18,891 nucleotides of DNA from BPGX01 sp037447455 (GTDB lineage Bacteria > Bacteroidota > Bacteroidia > B-17B0 > Aurantibacillaceae). The DNA lies in the NCBI GenBank assembly GCA_037447455.1, contig JBBIGQ010000026.1, positions 1 to 18,891 of the forward strand. Reading direction: 5' to 3'. The notes under the pieces were generated by a model. That model ran no database searches and was not told where the DNA came from. It worked only from the letters and a program-made list of their open reading frames with translations. Within the stretch, counting starts at the first letter, position 1. Each line of letters begins with the position of its first letter. The translations under genes were made by a program, and so were the position numbers. Of the stretch, positions 8,530 to 15,755 are shown one piece after another.

Positions 8530-8988
8530 TTAAAAAGGTAGTAACACTTTTGCTTTTTTAATATCTGAAAAAGGAATATGTAATTCCTGCTCTATAATTT
8601 TCTTTTTATTATTTTGCTTTTCTTTTGTTTTAATCAATAATGTAATTTTGGTATCATCAGCATTCACTAATTTACCCTTGTATTCTTTATCATTGTTTGT
8701 ATGAATCAAAAAATCTTTGCCGATGTGTTTAGGATATTGACGGGCAAACTTTAAAGATTTCGTGGCATCCGGACTGCTTACTACCAATGAAAAATCTTCA
8801 ATGGATCGGTCTAATCTGCTTTCAATAAATCTGGAAATTTCGACACAAGATTCAATGCTCACATAGTCATCTCCATCTATCGTTAGCTCAATTTGATTAT
8901 GAGCAGATATTTTAAGGTCTACAATAAACAATCTTTTGGTTTCTAAATAGTCGCTTAATTGTTCTTGTATAATATTTTCGGATAGCAT
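8530..8988 (-). CDS. rimP: Ribosome maturation factor RimP
   Basis: RimP is a cytoplasmic factor needed for maturation of the 30S ribosomal subunit. The product is 152 aa, typical for the family. The N-terminal alpha/beta domain carries the IELTIDGDDYVSIESCVEISR segment, the counterpart of the conserved xDxxxGVxxxDCxxxSR region, then a conserved LVVSSPDATKSL at the end of the domain. The C-terminal Sm-like beta-barrel domain begins near HIGKDF and includes KGKLVNADDTKITL, ending IPFSDIKKAKVLLPF. Placement directly upstream of nusA supports the call. The start ATG is at 8986-8988; a leader with a hairpin and a weak promoter motif precedes it. Confidence 0.94.
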   Translation of the reverse strand: MLSENIIQEQLSDYLETKRLFIVDLKISAHNQIELTIDGDDYVSIESCVEISRFIESRLDRSIEDFSLVVSSPDATKSLKFARQYPKHIGKDFLIHTNNDKEYKGKLVNADDTKITLLIKTKEKQNNKKKIIEQELHIPFSDIKKAKVLLPF

Positions 8989-9012
8989 AAATAGTTTCTA
9001 AAAATTAAAATA

Positions 9013-9030
9013 CCCTACTTTTTGGTAGGG
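9013..9030 (-). promoter_or_regulatory. Hairpin followed by T-rich tract in the rimP-nusA leader
   Basis: On the minus strand CCCTAC, a 6-nt loop and GTAGGG form a 6-bp GC-containing stem, followed directly by TATTTTAATTTTTAG, and then the rimP start 24 nt after the stem. It looks like a weak intrinsic terminator inside the leader, that is, a possible attenuator. No plus-strand gene ends here that it could terminate. Confidence 0.4.
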
Positions 9031-9048
9031 CATTTATTAAGCGGCACA

Positions 9049-9056
9049 AGTTTAAA
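9049..9056 (-). promoter_or_regulatory. Weak -7-like box for rimP-nusA
   Basis: The minus strand reads TAAACTTG, one mismatch to TAnnTTTG, about 60 nt upstream of rimP. No -33 box is clear. It would place the hairpin at 9013-9030 inside the transcript. Confidence 0.3.
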
Positions 9057-9114
9057 GAATAATCCTCATATAAAAAAATTTTAAATTTTATCTAACCTAA
9101 TAAAAAATTTATCG

Positions 9115-9122
9115 TATATTTG
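9115..9122 (+). promoter_or_regulatory. Candidate -7 box for the His-rich protein gene
   Basis: TATATTTG matches TAnnTTTG exactly and lies 26 nt upstream of the ATG at 9149. The surrounding sequence is very AT-rich and no convincing -33 box was found. Confidence 0.5.
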
Positions 9123-9148
9123 TAAGCAAACATCTAAAAATTAAATGT

Positions 9149-9410
9149 ATGAAAACACTGCTTTTTTTTATCAAGAGTTTGATTTTGTCGGTATGGGATA
9201 ATTTAATGGAAGAATTATCCAAAATGGAATTCAGTCGGGAAGGCTTTTTCATTATTACAGGTATTGTGAGTTTTGTGGTTATCGGGCTTATCGTAATGAG
9301 TATCAAAGAACGGATGGAAAGGAAAAAAGAACAAGAACATCCGCCTACCCCCCCACCCCATCATCACCACCACCACCATCACAGAAAACATCATCATAAA
9401 AAAAGAATAA
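9149..9410 (+). CDS. Small His-rich single-pass membrane protein (stop lost)
   Basis: The first 85 or so residues look like a small protein of their own: a hydrophobic start, one clear membrane helix at about 33-51 (FFIITGIVSFVVIGLIVMS), then a charged SIKERMERKKEQE segment, a Pro-rich turn and eight consecutive His followed by RK and three more His. The tail probably faces the cytoplasm by the positive-inside rule and could bind metal ions; that is inference and no family is recognised. As sequenced, the frame does not stop: it passes an A7 run at 9398-9404 and continues for 26 unlikely residues into the esterase. Losing one A would give KKE then TAA at 9408-9410, an 86-aa protein. The end given here is that hypothetical stop. 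Confidence 0.55.
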
Positions 9411-9481
9411 AATCTGTTTTAAATTCTTGTCCCGGCAAATTAAAATGTAAAAATTTGCAGGATATAATTTTTATTTTTTAT

Positions 9482-10636
9482 ATGAAAAAATACTTCGTTT
9501 CCTTGATATTAAATTTACCGATTTCACTTTTCTCTCAATCGGGAACTACGATTATAGATAGCATTTACTCAAACAATCTTTATCGTTCTTATCGTCTTTA
9601 CATTCCGGCTAACTATTCAGGCGTTACTTCTGTACCACTTATCCTTAACCTTCACGGTTATACTTCTAATGCTTTACAACAACAACTTTATTCTAATTTT
9701 ATGCCGATTGCCGATACAGCAGGTTTTCTAATGGTTTATCCACAAGGTGTGCCAGATATTTATTATGGCAATCCTTTTTGGAATGCGGGTATAATGAATG
9801 TTTCTTATGTAGACGACACACTTTTTTTAAATCAACTGATAGACACTTTAATGAGTCAATATAATATAGACCCTGGTCGCGTGTTTATGACCGGATTAAG
9901 CAATGGTGGATTTATGAGTCATTATATGGCGTGTTTTTGTAATAGAAAAATTAAAGGCATCGCATCCGTGGCTGGTACGTGGTTTCATTTTTGGCCTACT
10001 TGTAATCCGGGGAAAGTTATACCAATGCTGCATATTCACGGTACTGCTGATTCCTCTGTTCCATACTATGGGAATTCCACCATGCTGGGGGCAGATAGCA
10101 CTGTACAAAGATGGGTAATTAAAAACAGTTGTAACCCTACCCCCTCTTATTCCATGGTACCGAATATAAATATAACAGATGGAAGTACTGCGGAACATTA
10201 TCAATATTTTATCAACTCTAATCCCAAATCCATAGTAGAGTTTTTCAAAATCAATAATGGCGCCCATACTTGGCCAGGAGCACCTTATATAATTGGAACA
10301 ACCAATCAGGATATTAATGCTTCTGCTGAAATATGGCGGTTTTTTAGACAATTTTCTTCTGCTGATTTTACTACGCATGTAAATCTTTTTAATTACAATA
10401 ACGCCGCTTTCTCTGTTTATCCTAACCCTGCAAAAAACCTGATTTTTATTTCTTCTGATGAAACTATAAAAAGTATTTCAATCATTGACCTGACAGGAAA
10501 AATAATCTTTGAAAAAAATATAGAAGGTAATAAAAACTTAATTTCTATAAATATATTACATCTTGATAAAGGAATGTATTTTTTGTTCATCAACCAAAAA
10601 AAGTTTCAAACGTATCCTTTATTAAAAGAAGAGTAA
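9482..10636 (+). CDS. Secreted LpqC/PHB-depolymerase-type esterase with T9SS tail
   Basis: The product is an alpha/beta-hydrolase of the polyhydroxybutyrate depolymerase/feruloyl esterase (LpqC, COG3509) group, which cleaves ester bonds in polymers or plant cell-wall esters. From the ATG at 9482 the product is 384 aa with a signal peptide at 1-19 (MKKYFVSLI...FSQ). LILNLHGY at 53-60 gives the oxyanion loop; Ser140 in GLSNGG, Asp190 in HGTADSSVP and His262 in NGAHTWPG form the triad. Residues from about 310 (FSVYPNPAKN) to the end form a Por-type T9SS sorting domain, so it is predicted to be exported across the outer membrane. The frame is open back to 9149, but the signal peptide argues for the start at 9482. 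The exact substrate is unknown. Confidence 0.88.
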   Translation: MKKYFVSLILNLPISLFSQSGTTIIDSIYSNNLYRSYRLYIPANYSGVTSVPLILNLHGYTSNALQQQLYSNFMPIADTAGFLMVYPQGVPDIYYGNPFWNAGIMNVSYVDDTLFLNQLIDTLMSQYNIDPGRVFMTGLSNGGFMSHYMACFCNRKIKGIASVAGTWFHFWPTCNPGKVIPMLHIHGTADSSVPYYGNSTMLGADSTVQRWVIKNSCNPTPSYSMVPNINITDGSTAEHYQYFINSNPKSIVEFFKINNGAHTWPGAPYIIGTTNQDINASAEIWRFFRQFSSADFTTHVNLFNYNNAAFSVYPNPAKNLIFISSDETIKSISIIDLTGKIIFEKNIEGNKNLISINILHLDKGMYFLFINQKKFQTYPLLKEE

Positions 10637-10700
10637 TTGTAAAAAGTATTTTTTGTCAAAATTAATATAAATTTCAAATAATCTAAACATGACTTTTTCC

Positions 10701-10708
10701 TACATTTG
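10701..10708 (+). promoter_or_regulatory. Candidate -7 box for the receptor-nuclease operon
   Basis: TACATTTG matches TAnnTTTG exactly, 18 nt before the receptor ATG at 10727 and after a 64-bp gap from the esterase. No clear -33 element is at the expected distance. Confidence 0.55.
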
Positions 10709-10726
10709 CACCAAAGTATTATTTAT

Positions 10727-13252
10727 ATGAAAAAACTAATTACCTTCTCTTGTTCATTTTTTTTCTTATTTTCTCTTTCGTATGCTCAACAAGATTCTGT
10801 TCCAGCAGATACTTCTAAAACAAAAGAAGATGATTTTCAAATACCAATATATGCAGTAACTGCGGATGAAAGCGATGCGGAAAGCAATAGTCAGGACGTG
10901 GCTTCTTTATTGCAGGCCTCAAGAGATATTTATTTAAGTTATGGCTCATTTCACTTAGCTTCTGTAAATTTTCGACTCAGGGGCTTACCTTCTGACCAAA
11001 GTATAGTGATGATAAACGGAATCAACATGGCTAATCCGGAATTAGGTTATGCTAGTTGGAGTAATTGGGGTGGCTTAAACGATGTGATGCGTTTTCCTGA
11101 AATCAGAATTGGTGTTACGCCATCTCGCTATGCTTTCAGCCCATCTGCTGGCTACACCTATATTGATAGTCGTGCCTCTTTATTCAAAAAAGGCACTCGT
11201 TTTTCTTATGCAAATTCCAACCGTATTTTTCAACACAGAGTGATGCTTACACACTCCACCGGTATGATGCAAAACGGTTGGGCCATTACAGTATCGGCAT
11301 CTGCTCGCTTATCTGACACGAGTTACTACATAGGTACTTATTTTAATTCTCAAAGTTATTATTTGGGTATAGAAAAACGACTCAACGACCAGCATTCCAT
11401 TTCGCTTACCGCCTTCTACGCCGATATTGAAAGATCCAGAAAAGGTATGGCTATACAAGAAGCATATAATTTAACAGGTACCAATTTTTATAATCCATAT
11501 TGGGGTTATCAGCAAGGTAAAAAAAGAAACGGTTATATCACTAACAACGCATATCCAACGGCTATTTTGAGTCATATTTTTTCTATTTCACAAAATACTA
11601 AACTTATTACATCGGCTTCGTTTTCGTATGGAAAAAATAAATTCACTAGTGTGACATGGTATGATGCAGCAAATCCTAATCCTACTTATTACAAATATCT
11701 GCCAAGTTATTACCAATACTCCAATCCGACTTATGCTCAAATTCTTACGAATCTATGGCAAACCGATGTCAATACACAACAATTACATTGGGACAATTTT
11801 TATCAAGCTAATTATGGCAATTTATTTACTGTATATGATGTGGATGGTATCGCTGGAAATAATTATGAAGGCAAACGTTCAAAATATATTATTCAGGCAC
11901 AACATTCTGATAGCAAGGTTATTAATTTCTCTTCTTTCATTAATTCAAGAGTCGATAAATTCTTTTTGAGTGGTGGCATCAATGGTAATTATACAATTAT
12001 TCATCATTACAAAACAGTAGAGGATTTATTAGGAGGAGATTTTTGGTTGGATTATGATATCTTTGCAAGAGGACTTACCACCGATGAACTTTATTATCAA
12101 AATGATATTGAACACCCTAACAAATTGATTCGAAAAGGCGATATTTTTGGTTATGACTATAATTTGAAAATTCAACGTTATGAAACTTGGGGACAAGCAG
12201 AATACAATTTAAATCAATTCGATTTTTATGCCGGCATTTCGTTAAGTTATTCCTCAATAATGAGAGAAGGTTTGATGAAAAATGGCAAATTTCCTAATAA
12301 TTCAAAAGGTAATTCCCCACTAAAATCTTTCTTGAATTATGGACTAAAAACAGGTGGAACTTACAAGATTAGTGGAAAAAATTATCTATCTATCAATGCA
12401 ATGTACAACACCAAACCTACTGATTTTCAAAACATTTTCATTTCACCTCAAACTCGCAACGATTATATTAATCCTATTCAGAGTGAAGAAGTGCTTGCCA
12501 CAGATGTAAATTATTATGCTAATCTTGGTTTCTTAAAAGCCCGTGCTACTTATTATTTCTATCAATTCAAAAATTCTACGTATTTGAGAACATATTTCCA
12601 TGATGAATTTAATACGATGATCAATTATATCATGACTGGAGTGAATACGCAACATCAAGGTATTGAATTGGGATTAGATGCCAAATTCTTGCGAGGTTTT
12701 ACAGCTACTGCTGTCTTTGGATACGGTGAATATATTTACACGAATAGACCCATTGCACAAGCATGGCGTAATAATTCTGGTGAACAATTATTTTCAAACA
12801 GAACAGTTTATCTCAAAAATTATAGAATTGGCGGAACACCACAAACGATTGGTGGGCTTGGATTACGCTATAATAGTAAAAAATATTGGTACGCCGGTAT
12901 TTATTTTAATTATTTTGCTAATATGTATATTGAACCCAATCCGGATAGACGAACAGAACCCGCTATCAGCAAATACATTCCATCCGACCCACAATGGCAA
13001 CAATTATTAGGACAAGAAAAACTACCAGCAAAATATACCATTGATGCCAATATCGGTAAATCTTTCAGAATAAAAAGAAAGTACATGCTTGGTATTAACG
13101 CATCCGCTTCTAATCTATTAAATAACAAAACCATTATCTCTAATGGCATTGAACAACTTCGTTATGATGCGAACGATCCTTTGAAATTTCCCAATAGATA
13201 TAACTATGCAATGGGATTAACATATATGTTAATCATTAACTTTAATTTCTAA
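10727..13252 (+). CDS. TonB-dependent outer-membrane receptor
   Basis: The product is 841 aa with a signal peptide at 1-20 (MKKLITF...SYAQ). A short possible TonB-box region (DDFQIPIYAVTAD) precedes a plug domain at about 48-160 with DVASLLQASRDIYL, VNFRLRGLPSDQSIVMINGI and the loop region after it. A long beta-barrel with many aromatic alternating strands runs to the C terminus, which ends in Phe (MLIINFNF), as expected for outer-membrane insertion. It lacks the carboxypeptidase-like N-terminal domain typical of SusC proteins, and no SusD-like gene is nearby, so it is not a standard glycan-uptake pair. Energy-dependent uptake is known for the family; the ligand is unknown. The ATG at 10727 is chosen because the in-frame TTG at 10706 lies in the -7 box. 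The next gene follows after 5 bp. Confidence 0.9.
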   Translation: MKKLITFSCSFFFLFSLSYAQQDSVPADTSKTKEDDFQIPIYAVTADESDAESNSQDVASLLQASRDIYLSYGSFHLASVNFRLRGLPSDQSIVMINGINMANPELGYASWSNWGGLNDVMRFPEIRIGVTPSRYAFSPSAGYTYIDSRASLFKKGTRFSYANSNRIFQHRVMLTHSTGMMQNGWAITVSASARLSDTSYYIGTYFNSQSYYLGIEKRLNDQHSISLTAFYADIERSRKGMAIQEAYNLTGTNFYNPYWGYQQGKKRNGYITNNAYPTAILSHIFSISQNTKLITSASFSYGKNKFTSVTWYDAANPNPTYYKYLPSYYQYSNPTYAQILTNLWQTDVNTQQLHWDNFYQANYGNLFTVYDVDGIAGNNYEGKRSKYIIQAQHSDSKVINFSSFINSRVDKFFLSGGINGNYTIIHHYKTVEDLLGGDFWLDYDIFARGLTTDELYYQNDIEHPNKLIRKGDIFGYDYNLKIQRYETWGQAEYNLNQFDFYAGISLSYSSIMREGLMKNGKFPNNSKGNSPLKSFLNYGLKTGGTYKISGKNYLSINAMYNTKPTDFQNIFISPQTRNDYINPIQSEEVLATDVNYYANLGFLKARATYYFYQFKNSTYLRTYFHDEFNTMINYIMTGVNTQHQGIELGLDAKFLRGFTATAVFGYGEYIYTNRPIAQAWRNNSGEQLFSNRTVYLKNYRIGGTPQTIGGLGLRYNSKKYWYAGIYFNYFANMYIEPNPDRRTEPAISKYIPSDPQWQQLLGQEKLPAKYTIDANIGKSFRIKRKYMLGINASASNLLNNKTIISNGIEQLRYDANDPLKFPNRYNYAMGLTYMLIINFNF

Positions 13253-13257
13253 TAACT

Positions 13258-14304
13258 ATGTCCAAAATAAAACTCTTTTCATTCTTTTTATTAGTATTTT
13301 GTTTTAGCTATTCTCAAAAATTAGAAAAAGGAGCTAATTATCATTTAGTAGTAGTAGCATTCTGGAATATTGAAAATTTATACGATACAATTGATGACCC
13401 CCAAAAAAAAGACGAAGAATTTTTACCCAATGGCACAAATTTATGGAATACATCCCGCTATAATAGAAAATTAGATCACTTAGCCGAAGTAATTAAACAA
13501 ATGGGTGAAGAATATACTCCCGATGGTCCGGCAGTTATTGGTATGTGTGAAGTAGAAAACATCAATGTACTGAAAGATTTAGCCAAACAAGAAAAAATAG
13601 CGAGTAGAAACTATCAGCCAATTTTAATTGAAGGACCGGACGCTCGTAGTGTAGACCCTGCCTTGATGTACAACCCTAAATATTTTAAGCCAGAAAAATA
13701 TCTTTCCTATCCGGTTACTATCGTTACAGATCCTGAACATAAAACAAGAGATATCCTTGTAGTTTATGGCAAACTTTTAGGAGAGCCCTTTGCTTTTCTT
13801 GTTAACCACTGGCCTTCCCGAAGAGGAGGAGAAGAAGCCAGCAGACCCAATAGAATTTCCGCTGCCAAAGTAGCACGACACATTGCCGATAGTATTATGC
13901 AAACAAATCCTAACACCAAAATTATGATAATGGGCGACTATAACGATGACCCTACCAATGAAAGTATCAAAAAATACATTCGCACCTATGCTGACTTAAA
14001 ACGAACAAAAGAAGACGAATTTTTTAACCCTATGGAAGAATTGCACAAAAAAGGATTTGGAACTTTAGCGTATCAGGATCAATGGAATTTATTTGACCAA
14101 ATATTAATGAATAAACCACTCCTTCCAACTGATTATTCTACATTACAATATCTAAAAGCCAAAATTTTTAACAAGCCATTTGTAAGAAATGATTTTGGTA
14201 ATTTCAAGGGTTACCCATTTAGAACTGTTATAGGCGGCAACTATCAGGGCGGTTACAGTGACCACTTTGCGGTCTATGCTGTGTTAGCAAGAAAGACCAA
14301 TTGA
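13258..14304 (+). CDS. Exported endonuclease/exonuclease/phosphatase-family protein
   Basis: The product is 348 aa with a signal peptide at 1-19 (MSKIKLF...CFSYSQ), so it is exported. The EEP fold, as in DNase I and sphingomyelinases, hydrolyses phosphodiester or phosphomonoester bonds with a metal ion. Its motifs are all visible: WNIENLYD with Asn37, a metal-binding Glu in CEVEN (98-101), the NHWPSRRGGEEASRPNR segment with His184, GDYNDDP with Asp227 and Asn229, and Asp335-His336 in SDHF near the end. All key catalytic positions appear intact. Its start is 5 bp after the receptor stop, so co-transcription is very likely. The true substrate (DNA, RNA, lipid or another phosphoester) cannot be read from sequence; a role in feeding the receptor is inference. 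Confidence 0.92.
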   Translation: MSKIKLFSFFLLVFCFSYSQKLEKGANYHLVVVAFWNIENLYDTIDDPQKKDEEFLPNGTNLWNTSRYNRKLDHLAEVIKQMGEEYTPDGPAVIGMCEVENINVLKDLAKQEKIASRNYQPILIEGPDARSVDPALMYNPKYFKPEKYLSYPVTIVTDPEHKTRDILVVYGKLLGEPFAFLVNHWPSRRGGEEASRPNRISAAKVARHIADSIMQTNPNTKIMIMGDYNDDPTNESIKKYIRTYADLKRTKEDEFFNPMEELHKKGFGTLAYQDQWNLFDQILMNKPLLPTDYSTLQYLKAKIFNKPFVRNDFGNFKGYPFRTVIGGNYQGGYSDHFAVYAVLARKTN

Positions 14305-14378
14305 ATCTTTTTCTGTTTGTTAAAGTCAACATCTATCCCACATACATACTGTTTTTATAGAATACTCTAAAAAATAAA

Positions 14379-14418
14379 CAGAAACCGTTGCAGGACTAAC
14401 TTTTTTGACTCTTGCAAC
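14379..14418. repeat. Hairpin repeat, copy A
   Basis: CAGAAACCGTTGCA at 14379-14392 leads into an inverted repeat whose outer arms GTTGCA and TGCAAC lie at 14387-14392 and 14413-14418. The inner bases pair partly. It shares the CAGAAACYGTTGYA motif and hairpin layout with copy B at 15538-15579. Confidence 0.5.
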
Positions 14419-14663
14419 AATATGACTCATCGCAAAGTAAAAATTAATCTGTCTTTGCAACGACACTGTTATAAATAGTTACTGAATGAATCAATAATAC
14501 CCCAAATGCATCATAAATAATAATACTATTCCAATTATCTCTTTTCTGTCTAATAAAAATCAATTAAAATACCAAAATAAGAAACGAGTCCCCAAACTTT
14601 TAATCTCCATCTCAACCCTTAGGACGTTCTCATTTTTTAGAAAATTAATCGTTATTTTTTAGT

Positions 14664-14671
14664 TATGTTTG
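14664..14671 (+). promoter_or_regulatory. Candidate -7 box for the family 2 glycosyltransferase
   Basis: TATGTTTG matches TAnnTTTG exactly and lies 13 nt before the ATG at 14685. No good -33 element was found. Confidence 0.5.
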
Positions 14672-14684
14672 GCAAAATTAACTT

Positions 14685-15311
14685 ATGACCTTATCCATCA
14701 TCATTCCAGCTTACAATGAAGAAAAAACTATTACTCATATCCTAAATAAAATAAAAGAAATCGAACTAATATGCGATATCAAAAAAGAAATAGTAATTGT
14801 TAACGATTGTTCAAAGGATAATACTGAAAGTACTATTTTACAATACATTGAAAACAACAAGAACTTAAATATTCAGTATTTCAAACACGAAGTGAATAAA
14901 GGAAAAGGGGCTGCCATTCGCACAGGTATTCAAAAATCTACCGGAGATTTTATTATCATTCAGGATGCTGACTTAGAACATGATCCAAGAGAATATAATA
15001 TTTTACTTCGCCCTATTATTGAAGGTTTTGCTGATGTGGTGTATGGTTCTCGTTTTATGGGCGGAAAGCCACATAGAATTCTATTTTTTTGGCATACCAT
15101 TGGTAATAAGTTTCTTACATTTGTTTCTAACATGTTTACAGATTTAAATCTCACGGATATGGAAACCTGTTACAAATTTTTCAAGAGTGAGGTTATTAAA
15201 AACATTCATCTAAAAGAGAATCGCTTTGGATTTGAGCCAGAAATAACCTGCAAAATTGCCAGAATCCCTAATATCCGTATTTATGAAGTAGGAATTTCTT
15301 ATTATGGCTGA
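14685..15311 (+). CDS. Family 2 glycosyltransferase, cut short by an in-frame TGA
   Basis: This is a GT-A fold, family 2 transferase of the dolichyl-phosphate mannose synthase-like group, which move a sugar from a nucleotide sugar to a lipid phosphate or other acceptor. The visible product is 208 aa: SIIIPAYNEE at 4-13, VNDCSKDNT at 39-47, the metal-binding DAD at 94-96, the GSRFMGG loop at 121-127, and LTDMETCYKFF at 156-166. The core looks intact. It ends at TGA 15309-15311 in the middle of a conserved YGRTYxEGKK-type motif, and the same frame goes on for 29 family-like residues to TAA at 15399-15401. It is therefore probably a recent nonsense mutation (CGA to TGA would suffice) or a sequencing error. 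Without the tail the protein may or may not be active. Confidence 0.8.
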   Translation: MTLSIIIPAYNEEKTITHILNKIKEIELICDIKKEIVIVNDCSKDNTESTILQYIENNKNLNIQYFKHEVNKGKGAAIRTGIQKSTGDFIIIQDADLEHDPREYNILLRPIIEGFADVVYGSRFMGGKPHRILFFWHTIGNKFLTFVSNMFTDLNLTDMETCYKFFKSEVIKNIHLKENRFGFEPEITCKIARIPNIRIYEVGISYYG

Positions 15312-15401
15312 ACTTACGCCGAAGGTAAAAAAATAAATTGGAAAGATGGTTTCAGAGCATTATATTGTATATTAAAGTATGGCTTGTTAAGATTTAAGTA
15401 A
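15312..15401 (+). pseudogene. C-terminal remnant of the family 2 glycosyltransferase
   Basis: In the same frame as the truncated gene, this stretch reads TYAEGKKINWKDGFRALYC and ends LKYGLLRFK before TAA. It matches the usual C terminus of this glycosyltransferase group, so the intact gene would have been 14685-15401, encoding 238 residues. It has no start codon of its own. Confidence 0.75.
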
Positions 15402-15755
15402 TCCTTATCTTATTCATAGTTCTTTTATACAAGTATTTTGAAAAGTACACGAGTTATAGTCGTTTTAAATAGTTGATAAGAAGTTTTGCAAGTAACTCCT
15501 TTATTACTTTTACACTCTTCTATAATTAAAATATAATCAGAAACTGTTGTAAAACTTAGTTAATTTTTAGTTTTGTAACATAATAAATTTATTGTTCGTC
15601 AAACCATTGGATACCAATAAAGAGGAAAACTTATAATGTCAGATTGTTTCAAAACCAGAAAAAGTCTGTATGGCAATATTCTCAAAGCATAAAACTTTTG
15701 AATTAAAACTGCTTTTTTCCAATCAATAGTGATAATATTTAAAACTTTCCAATTC
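15402..15755 (+). other. 354-bp noncoding spacer
   Basis: The spacer separates the plus-strand glycosyltransferase from the 3' end of the minus-strand family 39 gene. It holds hairpin repeat copy B (15538-15579). The only small frame worth naming is an 18-codon ATG frame at 15636-15692 preceded by AGAGGA, which I do not call. No terminator with a strong stem was found. Confidence 0.6.
15538..15579. repeat. Hairpin repeat, copy B
   Basis: CAGAAACTGTTGTA at 15538-15551 is followed by a near-perfect inverted repeat: GTTGTAAAACT at 15546-15556 pairs over 11 positions (two as G-T) with AGTTTTGTAAC at 15569-15579 across a 12-nt AT-rich loop. The motif and layout match copy A at 14379-14418 on the other side of the glycosyltransferase. 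Confidence 0.55.

Larger units (their letters stand above)
14305..14684 (+). other. 380-bp noncoding spacer
   Basis: No convincing gene was seen in either strand; stops are frequent and there is no tRNA-like fold. It holds an imperfect inverted repeat at 14387-14418, related to one at 15546-15579, and a -7 box for the glycosyltransferase gene at its right end. It could be relic mobile DNA, but no transposase fragment is recognisable. Confidence 0.6.

Noticed and set aside
15309..15311. TGA read as selenocysteine or as a sense codon
   Set aside because: Family context points to Arg, other genes here stop at TGA, and no SECIS-like fold was evident.
15636..15692. 18-codon ATG frame preceded by AGAGGA in the spacer
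   Set aside because: Too short, no recognised peptide family, and no supporting context.
14305..15755. Spacers considered as an insertion sequence
   Set aside because: No transposase fragment, clear terminal inverted repeats or target-site duplication could be seen.
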